From contig NCJG01000003.1 in the NCBI GenBank assembly GCA_002282385.1, positions 62,001 through 126,000 of the forward strand: 64,000 bases of DNA, read 5' to 3'. This DNA comes from Sphingomonadales bacterium 39-57-19. Its GTDB lineage: Bacteria; Pseudomonadota; Alphaproteobacteria; Sphingomonadales; Sphingomonadaceae. The position numbers were made by a program, and so were the translations under genes. Within the stretch, counting starts at the first letter, position 1, and the number at the start of each line of letters is the position of its first letter. Below the pieces are notes generated by a model, which saw only the letters and a program-made list of their open reading frames with translations, did not search any database and had not been told where the DNA came from. Shown here in pieces: positions 16,896 to 26,174 of this stretch.

Positions 16896-18632
16896 TTAGA
16901 ACAAGGCCTTCAAATCGCGTTTCAGGATTTTGCCATTCGCGTTGCGCGGCAGGGTATCCTCGGTGAAGATGATCTTCACGGGCACTTTGAATTTTGCCAA
17001 TCGTGCGCTGACATATTCGCGCAGTTCATCCTCGCTTGCGGTCATGCCGGGCGCCAGATGGACCACGGCTGCGGGTTCTTCGCCGAGTGTTTGGTGCGGA
17101 ATGCCAATCAGTGCGGCATCGGTAACCGCGGGATGTTCATACAAGATATTCTCGACTTCAGACGAATAGATATTCTCTCCGCCGCGAATGATCATGTCCT
17201 TGGCGCGATCAACGATGAAGCAGAAGCCTTCGTCATCGACGCGGGCAAGATCGCCTGTGCGCACCCAGCCATCGACAAATGTTTCTGCGGTGGCGTCGGG
17301 ACGGTTCCAATAGCCTTTGACGATTTGCGGGCCGCGTGCCCACAATTCACCGACTTCGCCAACAGGCAACTCGGTCGATCCATCCTCTGACATGATTTTC
17401 ACGTCCGAGACTGCAACGGCCGGACCACAGCTGTCGGGGCGGTTCAAATAATCTTCGGCAACATGCGAGGTGACCGTCGCCATAGTTTCGGTCATGCCCC
17501 AGCCATTGCCCGGGAATGCGCCGAATATTTCGTAGATTTTGCTGACAAGCTCTGGCGCGGATGGTGCACCGCCATAGCTTATCGCGTCGATTGAGCTGAG
17601 ATCATATTTCTCGCGGTCGGGGTGCTCGATTAACTGCCAAGCGATGAACGGCACGCCGCCCGTGGCGTTGATCTTTTCACGCTCGATAATCTCGAATGCC
17701 TTCACGGTATCCCATTTGTGGAGGAGCACGATCTTGTGCCCTGCTTGAATCGTGGGAATCATCGATGCCGAACACGCGGTGACATGGAACATTGGAATGA
17801 CAAGCAGGCTCGCCCTTATGCTGGGTTCGGGCAGAGGATCACCCCGGCGCAACATAGTCGCCGCGCCAGAATAGGCGCTGGAAAAGCCATTGGTCAGCAG
17901 GTTACGGTGCGAACCTAAAGCGCCCTTTGGCTTGCCGGTCGTCCCGCTGGTGTAGAAAATGGTGGCCGCGTCATCTGGCGCAATCGCGACATCAGGCAAC
18001 GGCAGGTCAGCCAAATCGGCGTAGCTTTTTGCAGTGCCAATGATGCTTTCGAGCGTGATGGCGGGCTCGGCCATTGCCGCTGCACCCGCGCGCGCGACCA
18101 TGACATGCGCGAGCGCAGGCATTTCTGATTTGTAGGGCGATATGCGGTCCCAGCGTTCGGCGTCGCAGATCAGAACCGCTGCACCCGAATCGGCCAAACC
18201 AAAGGCAAGCTCTTCGCCGGTCCACCATGCATTTAACGGCACAACAATCGCGCCCGTGACTGCGGCCGCAAAAAAGGCGACTGGCCATTCAGGCAGATTG
18301 CGCATGGCAAGGGCAACGCGGTCGCCCTTTTTTACGCCGCGTGCTTGCAGCGCATGCGCGAGGGTCGCCACCGCGCGGTGCCAAGCTGCGTACGTGACGC
18401 GTTCATCCTCATACACCACAAATTCGCGGTCGCCGAATGACGCATTGGCGTGCGCGGCCAGTACCGCGAGATTTGGCAGTGCGTTTTTCCAGACGCGCGT
18501 TGGCACACCTTCAATCTCGGCCGTTTCCATTTCGAACGGCATGCCAGGTGCACATAATGCATCCTTTACCTGATCTCGCGTCATGACGGGCCAACCCGCA
18601 GGTGGCGTCCACTTTTTACCGGCCTCGATCAT
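16896..18632 (-). CDS. Class I adenylate-forming acyl-CoA synthetase
   Basis: 578 residues. The AMP-binding P-loop Y-T-S-G-T-T-G-K-P-K-G is present, as are the G-W-G-M-T-E-T motif, the hinge D-R-A-K-D-M-I-I-R-G-G-E-N-I-Y and the C-terminal catalytic Lys in N-G-K-I-L-K-R. It activates a carboxylic acid to its CoA thioester. The divergently transcribed aldehyde dehydrogenase could supply the acid, but the substrate cannot be told. A palindrome lies in the shared promoter region. Confidence 0.93.
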   Translation of the reverse strand: MIEAGKKWTPPAGWPVMTRDQVKDALCAPGMPFEMETAEIEGVPTRVWKNALPNLAVLAAHANASFGDREFVVYEDERVTYAAWHRAVATLAHALQARGVKKGDRVALAMRNLPEWPVAFFAAAVTGAIVVPLNAWWTGEELAFGLADSGAAVLICDAERWDRISPYKSEMPALAHVMVARAGAAAMAEPAITLESIIGTAKSYADLADLPLPDVAIAPDDAATIFYTSGTTGKPKGALGSHRNLLTNGFSSAYSGAATMLRRGDPLPEPSIRASLLVIPMFHVTACSASMIPTIQAGHKIVLLHKWDTVKAFEIIEREKINATGGVPFIAWQLIEHPDREKYDLSSIDAISYGGAPSAPELVSKIYEIFGAFPGNGWGMTETMATVTSHVAEDYLNRPDSCGPAVAVSDVKIMSEDGSTELPVGEVGELWARGPQIVKGYWNRPDATAETFVDGWVRTGDLARVDDEGFCFIVDRAKDMIIRGGENIYSSEVENILYEHPAVTDAALIGIPHQTLGEEPAAVVHLAPGMTASEDELREYVSARLAKFKVPVKIIFTEDTLPRNANGKILKRDLKALF

Positions 18633-18663
18633 GTTCTCTCCAATATACGCGTCATGCTTTGTG

Positions 18664-18676
18664 CATGTTGAACATG
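18664..18676. promoter_or_regulatory. Palindrome CATGTT-G-AACATG in a divergent promoter region
   Basis: A perfect 13-base palindrome lies 32 bases upstream of the acyl-CoA ligase and 76 bases upstream of the aldehyde dehydrogenase, where an operator for both would be expected. No regulator gene is adjacent. Confidence 0.4.
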
Positions 18677-18751
18677 TCGATACGCCAAAATGGTTTTCAT
18701 TTGCAACGCTTCACGCTAGCAATTCATCAACGGGTTAAATGGAGAGAGAAA

Positions 18752-20173
18752 ATGACCGCAAATATGCAGACTGTGCTCGAAAAGCAGCGCGCAGCATTTA
18801 CCGCAGCTATGCCAGAATCGATGTCGGTCCGCCGTGACCGTATCGATCGCGCGATTGCGATGTTGATCGATCATGCGGAGGATTTCGCAAAGGCCGTTTC
18901 TGCTGATTTCGGGCATCGTAGCCGCGAACAAACGCTGCTGACCGACATCATGCCGTCTGTGAGCGCGATGAAGCATGCCAAGAAGCATTTTGAAAGCTGG
19001 GCCAAAGGTGAAAAGCGCAAGCCAACTTTCCCGCTTGGTTTGCTCGGCGCCAAGGCCGAAGTCGTTTACCAGCCAAAGGGCGTTGTCGGCGTTGTTGCGC
19101 CATGGAACTTCCCCGTTGGTATGGTGATGGTCCCGATGGCAGGCATTCTCGCCGCCGGTAACCGCGCGATGATCAAGCCATCCGAATTCACCGAGCGCGT
19201 GTCGGCATTGTTCGAAGAGCTCGTGCCACAATATTTCGCCGAAGAGGAAATGGCCGTTTTCACTGGCGGCGCTGAAGTCGGCATGGCGTTTTCAAAGCTG
19301 GCATTCGACCATATGATATTCACCGGCGCGACGGGCGTGGGCAAGCATATCATGCGCGCCGCAGCGGACAATCTCGTGCCCGTGACGCTTGAGCTTGGCG
19401 GCAAATCACCGACCATCATTGGCCGAAGTGCGGACACGAAAAAGGCTGGCGAGCGCATTGCCCTGGGCAAGATGATGAATGCGGGTCAAATCTGCCTCGC
19501 GCCCGATTATTTGATGGTGCCCGACGACCAAGAGCATGATGTCATCGCGGCGGTGAAGGCGGGCGCAATCGCGCAATATCCCACTTTGCTGCACAATGAC
19601 GATTATACCTCGGTTGTGAATGGCCGAAATTATGAGCGGCTTCAGGGCTATCTGGACGATGCGCGTGAAAAGGGCGCTGAACTGATCGAAATCAATCCTG
19701 CGGACGAAGATTTTGTCGGATCAAACGGCAACAAAATGCCGCTGACGATTGTCCGCAATGTCACCGACGACATGAAGGTGATGCAGGAAGAAATCTTCGG
19801 ACCGATTCTGCCCGTCATGACCTATTCGTCGATGGATGAAGCGATTGATTATGTGAATGCACATGATCGTCCGCTTGGCCTATATTATTTCGGAACGGAC
19901 AAGGCCGAGGAAGAACGCGTCTTGTCGCGGACCGTCTCTGGCGGCGTAACGATCAACGACGTCGTCTTCCACAATGCGATGGAAGATTTGCCCTTTGGTG
20001 GAGTCGGGCCGTCGGGCATGGGCAATTACCACGGCGCGGACGGGTTCAAAACCTTCAGCCATATGCGTGCGGTCTATCGTCAGACCGGCGTCGATGTTGC
20101 CGGGATTGGCGGATTTAAGGCGCCTTATGGCAAAGCGACGCTGAAGACACTCGCTAAGGAACTTAAGAAATAA
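18752..20173 (+). CDS. Coniferyl-aldehyde-type aldehyde dehydrogenase
   Basis: 473 residues from ATG 18752, which has a GGAGAGA ribosome-binding site; an in-frame start 150 bases upstream lies inside the promoter region. Catalytic features: P-W-N-F-P, the G-x3-G cofactor loop in F-T-G-A-T-G-V-G, Glu in L-E-L-G-G-K-S-P and the nucleophile Cys in G-Q-I-C-L-A-P-D-Y. The I-C-L-A-P-D-Y context and short C-terminus match coniferyl aldehyde dehydrogenase (CalB) relatives, which oxidise aromatic or long aldehydes to acids. Divergent from an acyl-CoA ligase. Confidence 0.92.
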   Translation: MTANMQTVLEKQRAAFTAAMPESMSVRRDRIDRAIAMLIDHAEDFAKAVSADFGHRSREQTLLTDIMPSVSAMKHAKKHFESWAKGEKRKPTFPLGLLGAKAEVVYQPKGVVGVVAPWNFPVGMVMVPMAGILAAGNRAMIKPSEFTERVSALFEELVPQYFAEEEMAVFTGGAEVGMAFSKLAFDHMIFTGATGVGKHIMRAAADNLVPVTLELGGKSPTIIGRSADTKKAGERIALGKMMNAGQICLAPDYLMVPDDQEHDVIAAVKAGAIAQYPTLLHNDDYTSVVNGRNYERLQGYLDDAREKGAELIEINPADEDFVGSNGNKMPLTIVRNVTDDMKVMQEEIFGPILPVMTYSSMDEAIDYVNAHDRPLGLYYFGTDKAEEERVLSRTVSGGVTINDVVFHNAMEDLPFGGVGPSGMGNYHGADGFKTFSHMRAVYRQTGVDVAGIGGFKAPYGKATLKTLAKELKK

Positions 20174-20191
20174 GGATGCGCTTGCATCGAG

Positions 20192-20219
20192 GCGGAGGCT
20201 CGGTTAGAGGAGCCTCCGC
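20192..20219 (+). terminator. Hairpin after the aldehyde dehydrogenase gene
   Basis: GCGGAGGCTC pairs with GAGCCTCCGC (10 base pairs, 8-base loop), 19 bases after the stop codon. The T tract is short (TTC), so it may be only a partial terminator. Confidence 0.65.
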
Positions 20220-20247
20220 TTCGACAGGTTCGCCCTGATGAAGATGT

Positions 20248-20331
20248 GCCCCAGTGGTGGAATGGTAGACGCGCTGGATTCAAAATCCTGTTCCGAAAGG
20301 AGTGCCCGTTCGAGTCGGGCCTGGGGCACCA
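20248..20331 (+). tRNA. tRNA-Leu (anticodon CAA)
   Basis: An 84-base class II tRNA with acceptor arms GCCCCAG/CTGGGGC, discriminator A and encoded CCA. The anticodon loop TTCAAAA gives CAA at 20281-20283 (reads UUG). The long variable arm TTCC-GAAA-GGAG and a good T-arm (GCCCG-TTCGAGT-CGGGC) support leucine. The anticodon stem has one apparent U-U mismatch. It sits 106 bases before the serine dehydratase start; an open reading frame running through it is an artefact. Confidence 0.95.
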
Positions 20332-20437
20332 CCACAATTCCGAAACTTTAAAAGCAACGTTACTCGGCGCGTTAAGCTCGACGGGCGATCAACTTCGTCT
20401 GGACCCAAAATGGTTGTGTAAACGCGTTGCGGTGTTA

Positions 20438-21808
20438 ATGGCCTTGCGTCAAATGTATCAGCCCTTCAGCATCATGGATTTGTTCACCATTGGTATCGGG
20501 CCGTCCAGCTCGCATACTGTTGGGCCGATGCGCGCCGCGCGTGACTTTGCCGAGCGGTCGCTGATCCGGCCAGATGTTGGCAAAATTACGTGCGAGTTAT
20601 TTGGGTCGCTTGCTCTCACAGGACATGGCCACGCAACTGACACGGCCATATTGCTTGGGCTGTCGGGATACACACCTGAGGGCACTGACCCCGACGAGAT
20701 CGCTGCTGTCGTTAGCGCCATTCGGGAAGCGGACCGTTTGCATCTTGCTGGCAAAGTGCAGGTCAGCTTTGTCGAAAGTCAGCATTTGCTGTTTTGCAAA
20801 GGCACGTTTCTAGCCGGTCATGCAAATGCCATGCGCTTCACTGCCACCTACAGCGACAGCTCCGAATATAGTGAAACCTATTTTTCCATCGGTGGTGGGG
20901 CCATCGTCCGGGACGGGGTCGCTGCGCCGCGTTTGAATTTCGAACTGCCTTATCCTTTTGCATCGGGTGCGGAATTGTTGGCGGTGGGCGAACGGACCGG
21001 GCTCACTTTTGGCGCTGTCGTGCAGGCCAACGAATCGGCGTGGCGTAGCGACGAAGAAACTTATGCGTTTATTGACGATGTCCGCGTCGCTATGCTTGAT
21101 TGCATCAAGCGCGGCATAGCAAAAGACGGCGTCTTGCCGGGCGGCTTAAATGTAAAGCGGCGCGCGAAATCTTTACACGAGCGGCTCGTCGAACGAGGCC
21201 CACGCAGCGATCCTTCGACGGTGTTCGAATGGGTCAGCCTATGGGCACTTGCGGTGAATGAGGAAAATGCAGCCGGGGGCCGTGTGGTGACGGCGCCGAC
21301 CAATGGCGCGGCGGGCGTTATTCCCGCGGTTCTGAAATATTATGAAATATTTACGGCTAACCCCACACCCGAAGGCAGCCGGTTATTTCTGACCACGGCA
21401 AGTGCGATTGGTTTCCTGTATAAAACAAACGCGTCCATATCCGCGGCAGAAATGGGCTGTCAGGGTGAAGTTGGCGTTGCCTGTTCGATGGCGGCTGCCG
21501 GGCTTGCAGCAGCGTTGGGCGGCAGCAATGCGCAGGTGGAAAATGCAGCCGAAATCGGCATGGAGCATAATTTGGGCCTGACCTGCGATCCCATTGGCGG
21601 TCTTGTGCAAATTCCATGCATCGAACGCAACACCATGGGCGCGATCAAGGCGATCAATGCTGCCTATCTCGCGCTTCAGGGCGATGGCGCGCATGTCGTC
21701 AGCCTGGACGCCGTCATTGAAACGATGCGCCAGACTGGCGAGGATATGCGCTCCAAATATAAAGAAACCAGCCTTGGCGGGCTTGCCGTCAATGTCGTCG
21801 AATGCTGA
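20438..21808 (+). CDS. sdaA: L-serine ammonia-lyase (iron-sulfur dependent)
   Basis: About 456 residues, a fused alpha/beta single-chain L-serine dehydratase converting serine to pyruvate and ammonia. The N-terminal D-L-F-x-I-G-I-G-P-S-S-S-H-T-V-G-P-M is diagnostic. Cluster-binding cysteines lie in E-M-G-C-Q-G-E-V-G-V-A-C and in G-L-T-C-D-P and I-P-C-I-E-R-N. I start at ATG 20438; ATG 20453 is also plausible because the family typically begins just before the D-L-F motif. Glycine and one-carbon units from the betaine island could feed serine to it, but it is 30 kb away. Confidence 0.95.
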   Translation: MALRQMYQPFSIMDLFTIGIGPSSSHTVGPMRAARDFAERSLIRPDVGKITCELFGSLALTGHGHATDTAILLGLSGYTPEGTDPDEIAAVVSAIREADRLHLAGKVQVSFVESQHLLFCKGTFLAGHANAMRFTATYSDSSEYSETYFSIGGGAIVRDGVAAPRLNFELPYPFASGAELLAVGERTGLTFGAVVQANESAWRSDEETYAFIDDVRVAMLDCIKRGIAKDGVLPGGLNVKRRAKSLHERLVERGPRSDPSTVFEWVSLWALAVNEENAAGGRVVTAPTNGAAGVIPAVLKYYEIFTANPTPEGSRLFLTTASAIGFLYKTNASISAAEMGCQGEVGVACSMAAAGLAAALGGSNAQVENAAEIGMEHNLGLTCDPIGGLVQIPCIERNTMGAIKAINAAYLALQGDGAHVVSLDAVIETMRQTGEDMRSKYKETSLGGLAVNVVEC

Positions 21809-21811
21809 CGA

Positions 21812-22534
21812 TCAGAATCTGATCATGATCCGCTGGGCAAGTGCGGGCGACATCGAATACACAAGCCGAAGCAGCTTCACCATGCCAACATTCGCCTCAG
21901 GCGCGTTTGTCGCAATGGCATCAACGATTTCTGCGGCACATTCCTTTGCCGACATCTTTTTGCCATTTACGCGCCCGCGCGTCATTGCGGTGTCGACGAC
22001 CGGCGGCAATGCTTCAATGACATGAACCTTGGTATCGCGCAGATTGTGCCGCAGCGATTGGGTAAAGCTTCTGAGGCCCGCTTTGGTCGCGCAATAGACT
22101 GGACCACCTGCGCGCGGAGCAATGGCGAGGCCTGAGGTGACATTCACAATCGAGGCCTCGGGTCGCTCAAGCAAGCCCGGCAACAAGTGCCCAATCAGGT
22201 GCAATGGCGCGTTGAGGTTCAGGAAGATCGCCTGATCAGTGAGCGCCAGATCAAGCGGCTCGCCCGGTCCGAAATTACCGCTCATCCCAGCGTTGTTGAT
22301 CAGGATGTCCAGCTCGCGCCCTGCGAGCGCGGCAGCAAGTTCCGCACAGCCCGCAGCATTGGAGAGGTCTGCCTTAATGGCCTGCAATCCCTCTTGCCGT
22401 GCAGACGCAAGCGCGTCTTCGCGGCGACCGCAGACGATGACGGCTGCGCCCTGCGCCATCATTTGGCGTGCGATTTTCAAACCGATGCCGTCGGTCCCAC
22501 CCGTAACCAATGCGGTCTTGCCCTTAAGTTCCAT
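21812..22534 (-). CDS. Short-chain dehydrogenase/reductase
   Basis: 240 residues from ATG 22534, which has a GAGGGGGG ribosome-binding site. Cofactor motif T-G-G-T-D-G-I-G, the N-N-A-G stretch in I-L-I-N-N-A-G-M, catalytic Ser in N-V-T-S-G and Y-x3-K in Y-C-A-T-K are all present. The pattern resembles DltE-like oxidoreductases; the substrate is unknown. It ends 3 bases from the convergent sdaA stop. Confidence 0.9.
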   Translation of the reverse strand: MELKGKTALVTGGTDGIGLKIARQMMAQGAAVIVCGRREDALASARQEGLQAIKADLSNAAGCAELAAALAGRELDILINNAGMSGNFGPGEPLDLALTDQAIFLNLNAPLHLIGHLLPGLLERPEASIVNVTSGLAIAPRAGGPVYCATKAGLRSFTQSLRHNLRDTKVHVIEALPPVVDTAMTRGRVNGKKMSAKECAAEIVDAIATNAPEANVGMVKLLRLVYSMSPALAQRIMIRF

Positions 22535-22579
22535 AAATCCCCCCTCAATATTGCCTTGAATCACTCTTGCCCTGCATTG

Positions 22580-23554
22580 TCAGGGAATCAGTATCGAAGA
22601 ACCAACTGTTTTGCGCCCTTCAAGATCGCGATGTGCCTGTGCGGCGTCTTCTAGCGCATAGCGATGGCGGATGGTGATATCGATGATGCCTTGGCGGAAC
22701 ATGTCGAACACATATTCCGCGCCTGCTGCCCGCTCCGCTGCATTGTGATAATAATCGAACAAGGTGGGGCGTGAGACGTAGAGCGAACCTTTTTGCGCCA
22801 AAGTGCCAAGATTGACACCCGTCACCGGACCGCTGGCATTGCCATAGCTGACGATAAGGCCGCGCCGCGCGGTTGCGTTCAACGATGTTTCCCATGTGTC
22901 GCGGCCGACACCGTCGAATGTGACTTCGACGCCTTTGCCGCCCGTCAGTTCGCGCACCTGCGCTGCGACATCTTCTTTACCATTTAATATGACATGGTCG
23001 GCCCCCGCCGCCCGCGCCAGCGCTGCCTTTTCATCTGTGCTGACTGTCCCGATGACGCGGGCACCAACATGCTTCAGCCATTGCACCAGCAACAATCCGA
23101 CGCCGCCCGCCGCTGCGTGCACCAATATGTCCCATTTGGGCTGAACCTTGGCACAGCGTTCGACAAGAAACTCGGTGGTGCAGCCCTTGAGCAAGCCCGC
23201 GGCCGCAATTTCGTCGCTGATGTCGTCTGGCACCAAAAACAGGCCATGCGCGGCAATATTGCGCGCGGTGGCATAGGCACCGATGCTTGGACCAAAAGTC
23301 GCGACCCGGTCGCCAACGCGCCAGTCGGTCACGCCGTCTCCCACCGCCTCAATTATGCCCGCCGCCTCCATGCCAAGGCCAGAGGGCAGCGCCATCGGAT
23401 ACAGGCCGCCACGATGATAGGTGTCAATGAAGTTCAGGCCAACGGCCAGATTGCGCATACGGACCTCACCCGGACCGGGCGCTGCCAGTTCAACGTCCGT
23501 CCACGCAATAACGTCCGGCCCACCGGTTTGCCGAATTTGTGCTGCTCTTTCCAT
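22580..23554 (-). CDS. NADPH:quinone oxidoreductase of the MDR superfamily
   Basis: 324 residues from ATG 23554 with AAAGGAG 8 bases upstream. It lacks the catalytic-zinc cysteines of alcohol dehydrogenases and has the quinone reductase hallmarks N-F-I-D-T-Y-H-R-x-G-L-Y-P, G-x-E-A-x-G near residue 65, and cofactor motif A-A-A-G-G-V-G at about residue 150. It reduces quinones or alpha,beta-unsaturated carbonyls with NADPH in the cytoplasm. It may share an operon with the downstream SDR, 45 bases away. Confidence 0.92.
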   Translation of the reverse strand: MERAAQIRQTGGPDVIAWTDVELAAPGPGEVRMRNLAVGLNFIDTYHRGGLYPMALPSGLGMEAAGIIEAVGDGVTDWRVGDRVATFGPSIGAYATARNIAAHGLFLVPDDISDEIAAAGLLKGCTTEFLVERCAKVQPKWDILVHAAAGGVGLLLVQWLKHVGARVIGTVSTDEKAALARAAGADHVILNGKEDVAAQVRELTGGKGVEVTFDGVGRDTWETSLNATARRGLIVSYGNASGPVTGVNLGTLAQKGSLYVSRPTLFDYYHNAAERAAGAEYVFDMFRQGIIDITIRHRYALEDAAQAHRDLEGRKTVGSSILIP

Positions 23555-23737
23555 CGGGAGAACTCCTTTTTGTTGCATGCATCCTAACAGAGCCAGTGGC
23601 AGGCCGCCAACCCGCGCTGCGGAATATGGTTAAAAAGACGTCAATAACCGTCGCAGATCGGGACATTCGAGTTTGGGTCCCTCTTTAACCATCTTTTGGC
23701 ATGGCCATTATGCCTAACAAAACGTTAACGTCTGATC

Positions 23738-23929
23738 ATGATGAAAAGAAGATTAGTCGGTCATAACGAAGCTGCCCGCCATCCCCTTCGGCAGATGCTT
23801 CCCCCACCACAGATGACGCACGCCGTCATCGCGCCACGCCCCACATCGTGGTGGCGCAGGGAGGATACGCATTTGTTTATGCTCAGCTTCAGTGCGTTTT
23901 TTGTCGCAATAAGCAGCTATATTGCCTGA
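23738..23929 (+). CDS. Possible small membrane-anchored protein
   Basis: This is the only candidate gene in the 378-base gap 23555-23932. It would encode 63 residues: a basic and proline-rich N-terminal two thirds followed by a single C-terminal hydrophobic helix (about residues 47-62). No clear ribosome-binding site precedes ATG 23738 or 23741. A 10-base palindrome ACGTTAACGT sits at 23722-23731. The tail-anchored architecture is plausible for a real protein, but composition alone does not prove it. Confidence 0.35.
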   Translation: MMKRRLVGHNEAARHPLRQMLPPPQMTHAVIAPRPTSWWRREDTHLFMLSFSAFFVAISSYIA

Positions 23930-23932
23930 CTG

Positions 23933-25216
23933 TTAGGCGGCGACGGGGTCGCACGCCTTGTGCAGCTTCCACGAAATCCATGCCGAAACAAGGCAGGCCG
24001 CCGCAATCATGAACAACGTGTCGGGAATGCTCACGCCTGCGCTGACGAGAAGGCTGTAAATCACAGCACCAATGACCATCGCGCCGGAATTCACGATGTT
24101 ATTGGCGGCAATGGTGCGGGCGGTTTGCGACTTTGCAACGGTCGTCGTCAGAAACGCGTAGAGCGGGACGACAAACATACCCCCGGCGATCGAAATACCA
24201 AGAAGATCGACAATCATGCGATCGCCATAGCCTAGCGTCAGAAACTGCCACCAATCTATCAGCTCTGGCCCGGTGGGTTGCCAGTGGCTGACCGTCCACC
24301 AAAGATCCAGGACGAACAGACCCATTATGATAACTGAAATCGGTGCATATTTTGCCGACACTGTGCCATTCAGCATGCGGTTGACGGCGACTGAGCCAAT
24401 GGCGATGCCGATGGAGAAGAACGCCGTGAACAAGGTCGCGACAGTGTTGTCACCACCGATTGCGTTTTTGACCATAGGTGGGAAAATCGACCCAAGGACA
24501 GCGCCAACGCCCCAGAAAAAGCTGATCGCCATGATCGCCAAAAACAGGCGGGGTATATGCATGGTGTCGCGCACCAGTCGCCAGCTGCTGCGAAAGATGT
24601 TCCAGTCCATTTTGGCGGTTGGCGCATCGCTTTCGGGCGGTGCGAGCGGAACAGATTGCGCGGTCACGCGTCCGATGATGGCAACGATGATAATCCCTAT
24701 GCCTGCAATTTTTCCGGGAATGATCCCGCCCGCAATCGTCCCGCCCAAGATGGCAAGATAGGTCCCGGCTTCGACAAGGCCAGTTCCGCCCAAAACCTCA
24801 TCTTGCTCCAAATGCTGGGGCAGAATCGCATATTTAATGGGGCCAAAGAAAGTGGAATGCACGCCCATTGCGAACAATGCGGCGAGCATCATCGGTATGT
24901 TGTGCAGGTAGATACCCGCTGCACCGAAGATCATGATAAAAATCTCGGCTGTCTTTACCATGCGAATGACGCGCGTCTTTTCGATGGTATCGGCCAATTG
25001 CCCCGCAAGCGCGGAAAACAGGAAAAAGGGTAATATGAACAGCGCGCCCGCGATGGCGTTAAAATTCGCTTCTTGGGTCGGGTCAGAATAGATTTCGTAC
25101 GTCACCAAAATGACCATGGCCATCTTGTAAAAATTGTCGTTGAAAGCATTCAGGAACTGCGTGACGAAAAGCGGCAAAAATCTGCGCTTGTTCAACAGGG
25201 ACATTGTCGTGGCCAT
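23933..25216 (-). CDS. MFS transporter, LplT-like (lysophospholipid transport)
   Basis: 427 residues with about 12 membrane helices. The N-terminal F-x-T-Q-F-L-N-A-F-N-D-N-F-Y-K and H-S-T-F-F-G-P-I-K-Y-A-I-L-P-Q are characteristic of the LplT/Aas-associated MFS family, which flips lysophospholipids across the inner membrane. In many alphaproteobacteria this module is fused to acyltransferase and acyl-ACP synthetase domains; here it stands alone. The phospholipid synthase pgsA is the divergent neighbour, which fits a membrane-lipid role (inference). Confidence 0.85.
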   Translation of the reverse strand: MATTMSLLNKRRFLPLFVTQFLNAFNDNFYKMAMVILVTYEIYSDPTQEANFNAIAGALFILPFFLFSALAGQLADTIEKTRVIRMVKTAEIFIMIFGAAGIYLHNIPMMLAALFAMGVHSTFFGPIKYAILPQHLEQDEVLGGTGLVEAGTYLAILGGTIAGGIIPGKIAGIGIIIVAIIGRVTAQSVPLAPPESDAPTAKMDWNIFRSSWRLVRDTMHIPRLFLAIMAISFFWGVGAVLGSIFPPMVKNAIGGDNTVATLFTAFFSIGIAIGSVAVNRMLNGTVSAKYAPISVIIMGLFVLDLWWTVSHWQPTGPELIDWWQFLTLGYGDRMIVDLLGISIAGGMFVVPLYAFLTTTVAKSQTARTIAANNIVNSGAMVIGAVIYSLLVSAGVSIPDTLFMIAAACLVSAWISWKLHKACDPVAA

Positions 25217-25345
25217 TAGTTCTTGCAGTTCCTATGCGGACGGTATCGGAGCCTTAGCGGCCCAGCCCTATCATGGCAAAGTGCATTTCATGTGACGGTG
25301 AAATAGCCGCGTGATTTTGCTGGCGCATCGCGCTATTGCTATAGG

Positions 25346-25918
25346 ATGCTTAGCTTACCCAACATCCTGACCTTGTCGCGCATTCTTGCTGTGCCCATTC
25401 TTGTCTTTTTGCTTTGGCCGGGTGCCACGGCGATTGGCATTCAGCCGGTGCCACTGGATTACGGCTTTGCATTCATACTGTACTGCCTGATGGGGATTAC
25501 CGATTATTTCGATGGCTATCTTGCGCGGGCGCAGGGGACAGTGTCGAAATTGGGCGTTTTCCTTGATCCCATCGCCGATAAGATCATGGTAGCCGCTGTC
25601 ATTTTGATGCTGGTGTTCACGCGTGATGTCGACGGTTGGCATGTCATTGCTGCCCTCATCATTTTACTGCGTGAAATGATCGTATCGGGCCTGCGCGAAT
25701 TTTTGGCTGGCCTGCAGATTTCCGTGCCTGTTTCGAAGCTCGCCAAATGGAAGACGACGTTTCAACTTGTTTCGCTTGGCGGCATCATTTTGGCAGGCGC
25801 GTTGCCGGACTGGATGTTGCTGAAACAAGCGGCACTGGCGTTGCTGTGGATCGCCGCGGTGCTGACCATGATTACCGGCTGGGATTATCTGCGCGTCGGC
25901 ATAAAGCATATGGATTGA
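25346..25918 (+). CDS. pgsA: CDP-diacylglycerol--glycerol-3-phosphate 3-phosphatidyltransferase
   Basis: 190 residues, several hydrophobic helices and a complete CDP-alcohol phosphotransferase motif D-G-x2-A-R-x8-G-x3-D-x3-D (D-G-Y-L-A-R ... G-V-F-L-D-P-I-A-D). It makes phosphatidylglycerol phosphate at the inner membrane. It begins with L-S-L-P-N-I-L-T-L-S-R, typical of PgsA. The ribosome-binding site is weak. It leads a cluster with moaD and moaE, 4 bases before moaD. Confidence 0.95.
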   Translation: MLSLPNILTLSRILAVPILVFLLWPGATAIGIQPVPLDYGFAFILYCLMGITDYFDGYLARAQGTVSKLGVFLDPIADKIMVAAVILMLVFTRDVDGWHVIAALIILLREMIVSGLREFLAGLQISVPVSKLAKWKTTFQLVSLGGIILAGALPDWMLLKQAALALLWIAAVLTMITGWDYLRVGIKHMD

Positions 25919-25922
25919 CCGC

Positions 25923-26174
25923 ATGAGGCTGGTGTATTTCGCGGCAGTTCGCGAGGCCATTGGGGTGGCCTCCGAAACATGTGATCTGCCGGCGCATGTG
26001 CGCAATATTAACGATGCGATTGACTGGCTGGCCGGTCAGTCATCCGGTCATGCGCTGGCCTTTCAAGACAAGGCACGGCTTCGTTTCGCTTTGGACCAAG
26101 CTATGGTGCCGTTGGATGCCGCGCTTGGCGATGCACATGAGCTTGCAATATTCCCGCCAGTGACCGGCGGATGA
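25923..26174 (+). CDS. moaD: Molybdopterin synthase small subunit
   Basis: 83 residues with the ubiquitin-like MoaD fold and the obligatory C-terminal Gly-Gly (P-P-V-T-G-G) that carries the thiocarboxylate. It hands sulfur to MoaE to build molybdopterin. Its stop overlaps the moaE start by 4 bases, so expression is coupled. The molybdoenzyme fragment at the left edge of the window is one possible customer of the cofactor. Confidence 0.93.
   Translation: MRLVYFAAVREAIGVASETCDLPAHVRNINDAIDWLAGQSSGHALAFQDKARLRFALDQAMVPLDAALGDAHELAIFPPVTGG

Noticed and set aside
20246..20437. Extended serine dehydratase frame starting inside the tRNA-Leu
   Set aside because: It would translate the tRNA gene; family N-termini begin near ATG 20438/20453.
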